64,000 nucleotides of DNA from Cryobacterium gelidum. GTDB taxonomy: Bacteria; Actinomycetota; Actinomycetes; Actinomycetales; Microbacteriaceae. Both the position numbers and the translations under genes were made by a program. Positions 24,896-33,416 of this stretch are shown here, piece by piece; positions within the stretch are counted from its first letter, which is position 1; each line of letters begins with the position of its first letter. The notes below the pieces were generated by a model that saw only the letters and a program-made list of their open reading frames with translations, searched no databases and was not told where the DNA came from. The stretch is taken from the NCBI RefSeq assembly GCF_004403985.1, contig NZ_SOHL01000027.1:248373-312372 (forward strand). Reading direction: 5' to 3'.

Positions 24896-25963
24896 ATGAA
24901 CACCATCAGAAGGATGCTCACGGCGGTACTCATCACGGTCGCGCTGAGCGGATGCACCGCCGTGTCGGCGCCTCCGACAACCGCTCTTGATCCCATTCCA
25001 GCAAAATTGAGCGTCTCCGCTGAGACGGGGACGGATGCGGGCAACGACCGGCCTATTGTTTCCTACGACGGGCTGATGGTGCGACGCAGGGTGGTGATCG
25101 CAATCCACTCGACTCCCGACGCTGATCTCGCCGCGCTCCGCACGGTGCTCGATAACGCGGCGAACCAGAGCCAGCTAACCCTGTCCGACATCTCTCCCGA
25201 CGTGCTCGACCCCGCCTCGCTCGAGCACCTGGTGCCGGAGCTGATCGTAGCCATGCCGATGGGGGGTACCGTTGCCGAAGCCGGAGACCTGGTCAATCGT
25301 GCGTACTTCCAAGACCCGGCCGTTCCCGGGGTGGACCACTATCATGTCGCCGAGGTCCTGGTACACGATCTCCGGTTCGCGGTTCGGGCGACCAGCCCTG
25401 ACGTACTGGAGGAGTCCATCGGCCGGGAAGGCATCCTGTCGGACGCGCTCGGCAACTACGCCACCACCCTCCGCACCGGTGAACTCGACGTGACCTACAC
25501 CGGTCCGCTCCTCAGCGACGAGCTCATACAGTCGGTTCAGTACGGCATCGCACGCGCCGCGCATACCGAGGTGGCCGCGGTCACCGTTTCCCCCCGCACC
25601 ACCGCCGGGGTCGGTGTGGACATGGCAAACGAGCCAGCACCCGCGCCCGCAGCCACCGAATCGGATTCGGACCATAACCACGATGCCACGCCCGGCGACG
25701 GCCACGTCGAATCAGGCAACGGCGGTGACGACGTCAACGACGCTCCCGATGACAGCGACGGACGACGAGCGGACGACAACTCCGGCTCCGGCGCAAACGG
25801 CACGGTCGACGATAACGGCAACTCCGACCCCGGGACTGATTCCGGCTCCGATACCGGCGAGAACAGTGGCCGCGGCAGTCAGGACGACTCCGGCAAGAAT
25901 GACTCCGGCAACGGCAGCTCCGGCAACGACGACAGCAGTGGCAGTGGCGGTAACGACGACTAG
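24896..25963 (+). CDS. Lipoprotein of unknown function with acidic low-complexity tail
   Basis: 355 residues starting MNTIRRMLTAVLITVALSGC, with a lipobox cysteine at residue 20. A folded-looking region spans about residues 50-240 (RRRVVIAIHSTPDADLAALR; YFQDPAVPGVDHYHVAEVLV) that I do not recognise. From about residue 250 the protein becomes Asp/Ser/Gly/Asn rich with a His-Asp cluster (SDHNHDATPGDGH). The start lies one base after the multicopper oxidase stop, so the two are surely cotranscribed. A role as surface partner or metal-binding helper of the oxidase is a guess from context. The low-complexity tail may serve as a cell-wall spacer. Confidence 0.75.
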   Translation: MNTIRRMLTAVLITVALSGCTAVSAPPTTALDPIPAKLSVSAETGTDAGNDRPIVSYDGLMVRRRVVIAIHSTPDADLAALRTVLDNAANQSQLTLSDISPDVLDPASLEHLVPELIVAMPMGGTVAEAGDLVNRAYFQDPAVPGVDHYHVAEVLVHDLRFAVRATSPDVLEESIGREGILSDALGNYATTLRTGELDVTYTGPLLSDELIQSVQYGIARAAHTEVAAVTVSPRTTAGVGVDMANEPAPAPAATESDSDHNHDATPGDGHVESGNGGDDVNDAPDDSDGRRADDNSGSGANGTVDDNGNSDPGTDSGSDTGENSGRGSQDDSGKNDSGNGSSGNDDSSGSGGNDD

Positions 25964-26082
25964 CACCGTGCAAGCCGTCCACGGGGTGCCGACAGTTGGT
26001 CCCGCGCATCGCTGACGGACGAATACTGTTGGACACGCCGGGAGGTCCACATTCGGCTTGGTCCTGATCCTGCTGCAACAAC

Positions 26083-26110
26083 TCTGGCCCCGGCATATGC
26101 CAGGGCCAGA
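26083..26110. terminator. Perfect hairpin between convergent lipoprotein gene and flgE
   Basis: Arms TCTGGCCC and GGGCCAGA enclose an inner palindrome GGCATATGCC. It lies between the convergent stops at 25963 and 26155 and could end transcription from both sides. No T-run follows in either direction, so termination is inferred from position and stem strength. The remainder of 25964-26154 holds no credible frame. Confidence 0.5.
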
Positions 26111-26154
26111 CGACTTGCGTGAAGTGAAAAAAGACAATCAAGTCGTGCGAATGA

Positions 26155-27324
26155 CTACCGCTTGAGGTTGGTGAGCTCCTGCAGGACCTCGTCGGACGTC
26201 GTGATGATGCGGGCGTTGGCCTGGAAGCCGCGCTGGGCGACGATGAGGTTGGTGAATTCCTGCGAGAGGTCGACGTTCGACATCTCCAGCGCCCCGCTCG
26301 TGAGCGAGCCGAGGCCGGCCGCGCCCGCGGTGCCGAGTTCGGCGCCGCCGGAGTTGAAGGTGGCTCGGTAGGCGGAGGATCCGGCCTTCTCGAGCCCGCC
26401 GGGGTTGACGAAGGTCGCGAGGGCGATACGGCCGATGGCCTGCTGTTGGCCGTTGCTGAACAGGCCGACGAGGGTGCCGTCGGCGCCGAGCGTGTAGCTG
26501 TTGAGCGTGCCCGCCTCGTTGCCGTCGTCGGTAGCACCGGCAACGGTGGTCTGGCCGGAGAAGCCCCTGAGGTCGTCGAAGTTCATGGCGATGCGATCGA
26601 CTACAAGCTTGCCCGAAGGGGTGAAGGTTCCTGTGGTTCCATTCGCCGTGAGGGTAATGCTCGCGGTGCCGGCAGTGTCTGCCGCCGTCCAACCGGTGTT
26701 GGTGCGGGTGAACGTGAGCGAAATCGTGCGAGAGTTGCCCAGCTCGTCGTAGACGTCGATGGTGCGCACGAGCGTGGTATCGGCCGCGGCGTCCGACGGC
26801 AGGTTGCCGGTGAAGGTCGCGGCGGTCGAGGCTGAGGCCGGCACGATGGCGCCCACCGGCAGGGTGATGTTGCCGGTGGCTCCGCCGTCGGTGACGACGC
26901 CGTTGTTCGCGCCCCAGCCCTGCACGATGGCGCCGTCGGGCGAGACCAGGCGGCCGGCCGAGTCGAAGTTGAAGGAGCCAGCACGGGTGTAGAGGGTCTC
27001 GCCGCCGAGGGATGTGACGAAGAAGCCGTCGCCGTTGATCATGAGGTCGGTGGTCTTGCCGGTCGCCTGGGAGGAGCCCTGCGCGAAGTTCGTGGAGATT
27101 CCGGCGACCTGCACGCCGAGGCCGACCTGAGCCGGGTTGGTACCGCCCGCGGTGGGGGTGGCGCCGCCGGCAGCCTGGGTCAGCTGCGAGAGGGTGTCCT
27201 GGAATTGGGCGGCGGAGGCCTTGAAGGCCGTCGTGTTGACGTTGGCGATGTTGTTGCCGGTCACGTCGAGCATGGTCTGGTGTGAACGAAGGCCGGAGAT
27301 GCCTGAGTAGAGAGAACGAAGCAT
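26155..27324 (-). CDS. flgE: Flagellar hook protein FlgE
   Basis: Hook subunit, 389 residues from MLRSLYSGISGLRSHQTMLD; GAAAGG nine bases upstream supports this start over the longer frame. N-terminal rod/hook motif NNIANVNTTAFKASAAQFQD and C-terminal DLSQEFTNLIVAQRGFQANA are intact. The central region is Thr/Gly/Ala rich. It is the last gene of the flgB-to-flgE block. No flgF, flgG or other distal-rod gene is present nearby. Confidence 0.94.
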   Translation of the reverse strand: MLRSLYSGISGLRSHQTMLDVTGNNIANVNTTAFKASAAQFQDTLSQLTQAAGGATPTAGGTNPAQVGLGVQVAGISTNFAQGSSQATGKTTDLMINGDGFFVTSLGGETLYTRAGSFNFDSAGRLVSPDGAIVQGWGANNGVVTDGGATGNITLPVGAIVPASASTAATFTGNLPSDAAADTTLVRTIDVYDELGNSRTISLTFTRTNTGWTAADTAGTASITLTANGTTGTFTPSGKLVVDRIAMNFDDLRGFSGQTTVAGATDDGNEAGTLNSYTLGADGTLVGLFSNGQQQAIGRIALATFVNPGGLEKAGSSAYRATFNSGGAELGTAGAAGLGSLTSGALEMSNVDLSQEFTNLIVAQRGFQANARIITTSDEVLQELTNLKR

Positions 27325-27388
27325 AAGATTCTGCCTTTCAAAAAAAATGAAGTGTGCGGTGAAAATGGTGGGGTGGCGCAACCGCGGA

Positions 27389-27835
27389 TCAGGCCGCGGT
27401 GGTCGCCACCGTGGTTCTCGTCACGCCGGAGATGACATCGAGGGCGACGGCTTCCCCATTGACGGTGACCATGGGCACGGGACCGGCAAAGGAGACCGAT
27501 GAAGCCAGCCCGGTTATCTCGGCACCATCAGCATTGGTGAAGGTGACCGTTTCCCCTACCAGTGCAGCCGCGGAGGTGCGCATCTGCAGGGAGAAGCCCT
27601 CCTCGCTCGCGGTAGCCATTTGCGCGAGTTTCTCCATCATGGCGAGCTGGGTGGTCTGAGCGATCATCTCGTTGGTATCCATCGGCGAGCTGGGATCCTG
27701 GTTCTGCAACTGCGTCACGAGCAACGACATGAACACCTCCGAGTCCATGGACTGATTGGGGGTGCGCGTCGTGGTCGTGGACGAGTACATTCCGGTCGGA
27801 GCGGCGGCATTGGCCGCCAGGGCGTCGATTGTCAC
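27389..27835 (-). CDS. flgD: Flagellar hook capping protein FlgD
   Basis: Scaffold cap for hook assembly, 148 residues. FMSLLVTQLQNQDPSSPMDT is the family signature at about residue 36. GTG at 27835 is preceded by AAGGAG with seven-base spacing, so the longer frame is rejected. The C-terminal part is short, as in many Gram-positive FlgD proteins. Confidence 0.92.
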   Translation of the reverse strand: MTIDALAANAAAPTGMYSSTTTTRTPNQSMDSEVFMSLLVTQLQNQDPSSPMDTNEMIAQTTQLAMMEKLAQMATASEEGFSLQMRTSAAALVGETVTFTNADGAEITGLASSVSFAGPVPMVTVNGEAVALDVISGVTRTTVATTAA

Positions 27836-27848
27836 GGTTATTCTCCTT

Positions 27849-29294
27849 CTAAGCCAGTACGTCGATGGTGTGGGTGGACCCGAATCGGGGCGTTCGGATC
27901 TCCTGCGGAGTATCCGCTGCTCGACCGTTTGGACTCCGACCGTCGGGATTACGGCCGTCAGTCTCGGCCCGCGGCTGGCGGGCGGCACCGGGATCGCGCG
28001 CCTGGCTGTCCGACGACAGATCGAGCTGTGCGCTCAGCCCCGATCCGGCGAGGTCACGGCGAAGGTCGGGCAGAATCACGCGCAGGGCCTCGCGGGCCAG
28101 GTCGGTGGGAGCGAACAGCTCCACCCGAATGCCCTCTCCGCTCACGTGCGCCCGCACGGTGACCGGCCCGAGGTTGTCGGGCGTCACGCTGATGGTCAGC
28201 ACGTGCTCGCCGGGAGCAGCGCTGGTAAGCGAGAACAGCGGCTTCATAATCTGCGTGGTGAGCGGTACTGTCGCGGCCGGTGCCGGTGCGGCTACCGGGG
28301 CGGTCGCGGCCGTCGGCAGCGTGGGTGGCACGGCGGGTGGCAGCGTGGGTGGCAGGGCGGGTGCGACCGGTGCCGCTGGTGTGGCGGCGGCGGTGCTTGT
28401 ACCGGCCAGTCGCAGCGAGTCAGGCGCAGAATCGGGCGCAGAGCCGGACACAGATCTGAGCACGGATCCGAGCACAGCGCCCGTCGACCCGCTAGCGAGC
28501 ATACTCGCGCTTGCCGGCGGTATTGCCGCTGGGACAGCCGATGATGCGTGAGCTGGCAGCACGGCGGCATCCGCTCTGGTGGACAGTGTCGCTGCGGCCC
28601 CTGGAGCCGTCGTCGCACCGGTCGCCGCCTCGTCGGAGCGACCTCGGGCTGCTGTGGCTCGACCGGCAACGCCCGTGGCTAGGGCGGCGACGTTGAGGAA
28701 CGCGGTGTCCGTCTGCGCCCCGATGCTGTCATCACCGACGGGCGCCTCCGCAGCAGTAGCAGCAGCAGGGGCCGGTGTGGCGTCCCCTGCGCTCCCGTCG
28801 AGGATCTCAACGTCAACGGGCACGGTTTCAGCAGTGCTGCCAGACGCAGTAATTTCGGACGCAGTGCTGCCAGACGCAGTGCTGCCAGACGCGGTGCTGC
28901 CAGACGCAGTGCTGCCAACCGCGACCGCCGCGCTGGCGGCCTGCGCCGGTTCTGCAGCAACGCCGGCGGCGTTGGTCCAGGTGAGAGCCGCCGAAAACGA
29001 CGCGGGAGACAGTGTTGGTATCGCGGGATCGGCGGGGGCGGAATCAGCCGCAGCCTCCGGGAGACCGGTTGAGGTCGACTCCGGGGCGCAATCCCGCGCG
29101 CGGTCGGTCTTCCGCTCCTTCGACGAAGCGGTGACCGACGACCCGGCAGCCTGCTCGACGAGCGTGTCTTCCATGATCGACCCAAATGTGTCGGCGCTCG
29201 GCGAAGCCGAGCCCGGACTTGTGTCGCGTGCGACCGACGCAACGGCGGGAGCCGCGGCAGTGGCTGGCCGAAACTGACCGAGGGTGAGAGTCAT
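27849..29294 (-). CDS. fliK: Flagellar hook-length control protein FliK
   Basis: 481 residues. Most of the protein is Ala/Ser/Thr/Pro-rich spacer, including a GSTAS-type repeat. The conserved C-terminal domain appears at about residues 355-440 (MKPLFSLTSAAPGEHVLTIS followed by VTPDNLGPVTVRAHVSGEGI), matching the Flg_hook domain. FliK acts as the molecular ruler for the hook and triggers the FlhB switch. Very compositionally biased; positive-strand frames opposite it are shadows. Confidence 0.88.
   Translation of the reverse strand: MTLTLGQFRPATAAAPAVASVARDTSPGSASPSADTFGSIMEDTLVEQAAGSSVTASSKERKTDRARDCAPESTSTGLPEAAADSAPADPAIPTLSPASFSAALTWTNAAGVAAEPAQAASAAVAVGSTASGSTASGSTASGSTASEITASGSTAETVPVDVEILDGSAGDATPAPAAATAAEAPVGDDSIGAQTDTAFLNVAALATGVAGRATAARGRSDEAATGATTAPGAAATLSTRADAAVLPAHASSAVPAAIPPASASMLASGSTGAVLGSVLRSVSGSAPDSAPDSLRLAGTSTAAATPAAPVAPALPPTLPPAVPPTLPTAATAPVAAPAPAATVPLTTQIMKPLFSLTSAAPGEHVLTISVTPDNLGPVTVRAHVSGEGIRVELFAPTDLAREALRVILPDLRRDLAGSGLSAQLDLSSDSQARDPGAARQPRAETDGRNPDGRSPNGRAADTPQEIRTPRFGSTHTIDVLA
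28831..28920. repeat. Six 15-bp tandem repeats in fliK
   Basis: Unit GCAGTGCTGCCAGAC and variants, six copies, encoding Gly-Ser-Thr-Ala-Ser on the minus strand. It lies in the ruler part of FliK, so copy number could alter ruler length. Confidence 0.85.
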
Positions 29295-29971
29295 AGTGCG
29301 CCTCCCGTGACTGGCGGGTTCTGGTGGGCGAAAGCGGTGAAGGCGGCGCTGAGCATGTTGGCGGAGCCGGTACCCGTGGCAGCGGTGTCGGTCGGAATGA
29401 TGCGGCGGATGGTGGTGATGTCGGCATCCGTCATATAGGCATCCCGCAGGGTGACGGTGCGTCCGGGGTACGGTGCGTGGATGACCTTGTTGTCGCCGGC
29501 GTAGATAAGGATATGGTCGCCGCCGCCGGTGACGATGAGGTCACCGGGCTGGGCTTCGGCCAGCGATGCCACCTCGGTGCCCATCTTCATCTGCCCCGAC
29601 ACGAGGCGCGGCAGTTCTATTCCGATATCGGCATACACGGTCTGCACGAGTCCGGAACAGTCCATTCCGCTGGAATCCTCACCGCCGAAGACGTAGGGCA
29701 CGCCGAGGTATTTTCGTGCAGAGGCGACAACGTCGGCGCCGGCCGTGCCGTTGGTCGAGCCGGTGGCTCTGGTGCTGGTGGCGCTCGCTCCGGCGGTGCC
29801 AGCAGTTCCGAGCGCCGCCGCGAGGGTGGCCGCAAAGCTGCCAGCAGAAGCGGATGCCGCAGCGGGCGTCGCGGCTGCCGTCGTGGCGACCCGGTCGGTC
29901 GACACGTTGGAGAGCTGCTGCAGCGTCGACTGGATCTGGCTGATTCGGCCCATGGCCGCGATCATCGTCAT
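29291..29971 (-). CDS. NlpC/P60 peptidoglycan hydrolase of the flagellar operon
   Basis: 226 residues. The C-terminal NlpC/P60 domain has the catalytic cysteine in GMDCSGLVQTVY (about residue 104), the histidine in GGDHILIYAGD (about 152) and a third polar residue in KVIHAPYPG. The N-terminal 80 residues are Ala/Thr rich with a possible coiled start (MGRISQIQSTLQQLSNV). No signal peptide is seen, so export through the flagellar apparatus is plausible. It occupies the position where other bacteria have FlgJ or a similar muramidase. Overlaps fliJ and fliK by four bases each. Confidence 0.88.
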   Translation of the reverse strand: MTMIAAMGRISQIQSTLQQLSNVSTDRVATTAAATPAAASASAGSFAATLAAALGTAGTAGASATSTRATGSTNGTAGADVVASARKYLGVPYVFGGEDSSGMDCSGLVQTVYADIGIELPRLVSGQMKMGTEVASLAEAQPGDLIVTGGGDHILIYAGDNKVIHAPYPGRTVTLRDAYMTDADITTIRRIIPTDTAATGTGSANMLSAAFTAFAHQNPPVTGGAL

Positions 29972-30462
29972 AGCGTCTCCCGCTCATTCATCGTGGCGGT
30001 GCTGTTCGTAGCGGTGTCGTTCGTGGCCGTGTCGTTCGTGGCGGTGCGGCTGCGGTGCCAGCGGGCCCCCGCGATTTCGTCGAGCACGGTCTGCTGGGCG
30101 TGCAGATCTTGAGCCAGCAGGGCAGCGGTGTGCCGTTCGTGCAGCTTTTCGAGCGCGACCGACTCGGCTCTCGCCGCGTTGTAGGTGGACTGTGCCGACT
30201 TCAGGCTCTCCCGGTGGTTGCTGCCGACGGCTTCAAGCTCGGCGAGCATGCTGCGCGACGACGACCGCGCCGCGGCCATGGCGTTGAGGGCGGCGGTGGT
30301 CTGCGGGGAGTGGCCGAGGGCGCCGAGGGCGGTGCGGGCGCGCCCATGGCGGGCCTCCAACGCCGCTACCCGGGTGTTCGCTTCGGCGAGGTCGAGGGCA
30401 GCCTGATCCTGCTGCAGTTTGCGCAGTCGCAGCAGCCCGGCAAGGGGAAAGAGGCGGCTCAT
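29968..30462 (-). CDS. fliJ: Flagellar export chaperone FliJ
   Basis: 164 residues, mostly coiled coil: FPLAGLLRLRKLQQDQAALD, then long Ala/Glu/Arg helices, as expected of the ATPase stalk protein FliJ. The last 25 residues are a Thr-Asn-Asp repeat encoded by 15-bp units. Call supported by position directly after fliI (ATGA overlap). Confidence 0.82.
   Translation of the reverse strand: MSRLFPLAGLLRLRKLQQDQAALDLAEANTRVAALEARHGRARTALGALGHSPQTTAALNAMAAARSSSRSMLAELEAVGSNHRESLKSAQSTYNAARAESVALEKLHERHTAALLAQDLHAQQTVLDEIAGARWHRSRTATNDTATNDTATNSTATMNERETL
29991..30050. repeat. Four 15-bp repeats in the fliJ 3' end
   Basis: Degenerate units of TCGTGGCGGTGTCGT encode the Thr-Ala-Thr-Asn-Asp/Ser tail of FliJ. 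In frame, close to the stop codon. Confidence 0.8.
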
Positions 30463-31796
30463 GCGACAGTCCCGAACGTGCGGGTCAGCCGGGTGAGCTG
30501 GGCCCAGGCCTGCTCACTGGGAGTCTGGTCGTTCATCCGCTGCTGCAGAAATGCCGTGATGGCCGAATTGTTCTCGACGGCGGCATCGACCAGCGGGTTC
30601 GTGCCGGCACGGTAGGCCCCGACGTCGAGAAGATCCTGCGCGCCCTGACGGGCCGCCATGACCTTGCGCAGGGCTGTCGCAATCGCCGTACGCTCCGCGC
30701 TGTTCACTCGGGAGGCCACCCGCGAGATGGAGGCGAGCACATCGACCGACGGAAAGTGGCCGGTGATGGCGAGTTTGCGGTCGAGCACGACGTGCCCGTC
30801 GAGAATGGACCGGGCCGCGTCGGCGATGGGCTCGTTGTGGTCGTCACCGTCGACAAGCACCGTGTACATTCCGGTGATCGAACCGGTCTCACCGGTTCCG
30901 GCGCGTTCCAGCAGTCGGGCGAGCACCGAGAACGTCGAGGGCGGATAGCCGCGGGTAGCCGGCGGTTCGCCGACCGAGAGGCCGATTTCGCGCTGGGCCA
31001 TGGCCACGCGGGTGAGCGAGTCCATCATGAGCATGACGTCGGCGCCCCGATCGCGAAACGATTCGGCGATGCGGGTCGCGGTGAATGCGGCGCGCAGCCG
31101 CATCATGGCGGGTTCGTCCGAGGTGGAAACCACGACGATGGAGCGGGCCAGTCCTTCCGGGCCCAGATCGTCTTCGAGAAACTCGCGAACCTCACGCCCG
31201 CGCTCCCCCACCAGCGCGATGACCGACACCTGGGCATCCGTTCCGCGGGCAATCATCGACAGCAATGACGACTTTCCCACGCCGGAACCGGCGAACAGTC
31301 CCATGCGCTGGCCGCGACCGACCGTCGTGAGCGTGTCGAGAACACGCACGCCGAGGTGTAGCGGAGTGGTGATGCGCGCCCGGTGCATGGCCGAAGGGCT
31401 GTCGTGTTCCAGCGAGACAAAACCGTCGGAGTCGAGCGGGCCCTTGCCGTCGATCGGGCGGCCGAGACCGTCGATGACGCGTCCGAACAGACCACGGCCG
31501 GTGGGCACGAGCAGGGGCGAGCCGGCCGACCGCACGCGGGCGCCGGCCTGCAAACCGGTGATGCGGCCCAACGGCATGCACCGAATGCCGCTCTGGGTCG
31601 TGGCGACGACCTCCGCATCGATGCCCGCGTCGCCCGATCCGACGCCGAGCGTGACAATGTCACCGATCGCCGCGCGCAGACCGCGCACCTCCACGCCGAG
31701 ACCGACGATGGACGACACGATTCCGACCCGCTCGGGGCGGCCGGCCGCGATCGCCCGCACGAGGTGCGTGGCACGCGGGCGCCAGGCAGTGATCAC
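30459..31796 (-). CDS. fliI: Flagellar export ATPase FliI
   Basis: Hexameric ATPase energising export, 445 residues. Walker A GLFAGSGVGKSSLL (about residues 165-178), Walker B VMLMMDSLTRVAMAQREIGL (about 255) and the GEPPATRGYPPS loop are intact. GTG start overlapping fliH (GTGA). Confidence 0.96.
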   Translation of the reverse strand: MITAWRPRATHLVRAIAAGRPERVGIVSSIVGLGVEVRGLRAAIGDIVTLGVGSGDAGIDAEVVATTQSGIRCMPLGRITGLQAGARVRSAGSPLLVPTGRGLFGRVIDGLGRPIDGKGPLDSDGFVSLEHDSPSAMHRARITTPLHLGVRVLDTLTTVGRGQRMGLFAGSGVGKSSLLSMIARGTDAQVSVIALVGERGREVREFLEDDLGPEGLARSIVVVSTSDEPAMMRLRAAFTATRIAESFRDRGADVMLMMDSLTRVAMAQREIGLSVGEPPATRGYPPSTFSVLARLLERAGTGETGSITGMYTVLVDGDDHNEPIADAARSILDGHVVLDRKLAITGHFPSVDVLASISRVASRVNSAERTAIATALRKVMAARQGAQDLLDVGAYRAGTNPLVDAAVENNSAITAFLQQRMNDQTPSEQAWAQLTRLTRTFGTVA

Positions 31797-32410
31797 GCGT
31801 CGACCTCGTCGAGGGCGGCCTTCGCGCGCTCGAACGCCGTGCCGATGCGGGCATCCAGAAAACCATCGCTGAACTCGGCGATCGCGTCGCCGCGCTGCAA
31901 TCGGGCATCCGCGACAAAGCGGATGCTCTCCAGCGCCCGCGTCTGCGCGCCCAAGACGACGAGGTCGTCCGGGTGCATACGAATGGTGTGGATCTCGTTG
32001 CGGTCCAGCTGGTCTGGCTGATGCAGGGCGCGTTCCAGGGCGCGGCGGGCCGACGGCTCGGTGCGGCTGAGTTCAGAACCCAGAATGGCCTCCGCCAGCT
32101 CGAGAGACGTTTGCACGAGGGTCGACTCCGCCTGCTGGATCAGCGGAATGCTGCGTTCGTCTAGGGCGCGAGCCGCGGCGGCGAGCAAGCTCACCGCGTG
32201 GTCGATCTGTGCTTGACCGGAGCGTTCATTCTCGGCGTGCTCGGCGTTGATCTCGTCGGCGCGCCCGGCGACATCCGCTGTCGCCAGGCGCAGCCCCTCG
32301 GTGTAGCCGGCCACGTGCCCAGCGGCGCGCGACTGCGCGGCGGCGCGATCCTGTTCCTCATCGCGTAGACGCGGAAAAGTCATGCGGCCGAAACCGGTGT
32401 CAGTTGACAT
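31793..32410 (-). CDS. fliH: Flagellar export ATPase regulator FliH
   Basis: 205 residues. The N-terminal part is charged and helical (RDEEQDRAAAQSRAAGHVAG), followed by the FliH/V-ATPase E-subunit-like domain with STLVQTSLELAEAILGSELS and IRMHPDDL. The ATG at 32410 overlaps the end of fliG by 11 bases. Position between fliG and fliI confirms the call. Confidence 0.9.
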   Translation of the reverse strand: MSTDTGFGRMTFPRLRDEEQDRAAAQSRAAGHVAGYTEGLRLATADVAGRADEINAEHAENERSGQAQIDHAVSLLAAAARALDERSIPLIQQAESTLVQTSLELAEAILGSELSRTEPSARRALERALHQPDQLDRNEIHTIRMHPDDLVVLGAQTRALESIRFVADARLQRGDAIAEFSDGFLDARIGTAFERAKAALDEVDA

Positions 32411-33416
32411 ATTCGTCCTCAGCACCGCGCTTCACCGTGATACTGCCCTGCGCTTCCATGTCGCGAATGGCGCGCACGATTTCGGCGCGGGCGTCTTCGA
32501 CCTGGCTCACGCGCACTGGCCCGAGGCTCTTGGTCTCGTCGTCGAGCACGTCGCGGTTGCGCTCGGAGAGGTTCGCCCGAATAACTTCGGCGACGGCGGC
32601 GGAGGTGCCCTTCATTGCCATGGCCAGAACGCTGGTGTCGATGCCCCGCAGCACCTGCTGCACGTCACGGCTCTCGAGCTTGACGATGTCGACGAAGGTC
32701 AGCATGCGGGATCGAATCTCTTCGGCGAGGCTTGGATCGCGCTGGGCGAGGCCCTCCAGCAGGGCGCGCTCGGTGGCGGCGTCTGCTCGGTTGATGATGT
32801 CGATGAGCGGCTGAACGCCCCCAATGACCTCGATACTTTCCCGCGCGACGATTTTTCCGGTGCGTAGTTTCAGCGTGTCGGTAACCACGCGAATGGCCTC
32901 GGGGGTCGCGCTCGACATGGTGGCGATGCACTGGGCGACGTCGGTGCGCAGCCCGGGCTCCATTCCCGACAGCACAGCGGATGCCTGATCGCGCCGTAGG
33001 TGTGCCAAGACCAACGCAATGGTCTGAGGCATTTCGCCGTCGAGCAGATTACGGACATCGCCGGGCTCGGAGGGGTCGAGAAACTCGAACGCCTTGCCGG
33101 CCATGGACGTGGCGACCCGGTTCATGACGCCGGCCGCACGCTCGGCACCGAAGGAGGCTTCGAGAAGACCGACGGCAAATTCGTGCCCGCCGCGGGAGAG
33201 CCGGTGGCCCTTCTGGGTGATTTCGTGGAACTCGTTGAGTGTGGACTCGGCGAGTGCCGGATCGACGTTGCGCAGCTGGACGATTTCGCTGGCAATGACC
33301 TCAGCCTCGATGTCGCTGAACTGTTTCATGACCTCGGTCGCACGCTGGCGATCCATGTTCATGAGCACGACGGCCACCTTCTGGGTGCCGGTCAGCGGCG
33401 TGTGCGTCTCAGTCAT
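32400..33416 (-). CDS. fliG: Flagellar motor switch protein FliG
   Basis: Rotor protein that couples stator and C-ring, 338 residues. EVIASEIVQLRNVDPALAES (N domain), the middle-domain QTIALVLAHLRRDQASAVL, and the C-terminal torque helix with charged residues (LSERNRDVLDDETKSLGPVR) are present. Overlaps fliF by four bases. Confidence 0.96.
   Translation of the reverse strand: MTETHTPLTGTQKVAVVLMNMDRQRATEVMKQFSDIEAEVIASEIVQLRNVDPALAESTLNEFHEITQKGHRLSRGGHEFAVGLLEASFGAERAAGVMNRVATSMAGKAFEFLDPSEPGDVRNLLDGEMPQTIALVLAHLRRDQASAVLSGMEPGLRTDVAQCIATMSSATPEAIRVVTDTLKLRTGKIVARESIEVIGGVQPLIDIINRADAATERALLEGLAQRDPSLAEEIRSRMLTFVDIVKLESRDVQQVLRGIDTSVLAMAMKGTSAAVAEVIRANLSERNRDVLDDETKSLGPVRVSQVEDARAEIVRAIRDMEAQGSITVKRGAEDEYVN

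Noticed and set aside
23782..25044. 420-codon minus-strand frame opposite the multicopper oxidase
   Set aside because: Sense strand shows all four copper motifs; antisense product is His/Val/Asp-rich shadow sequence.
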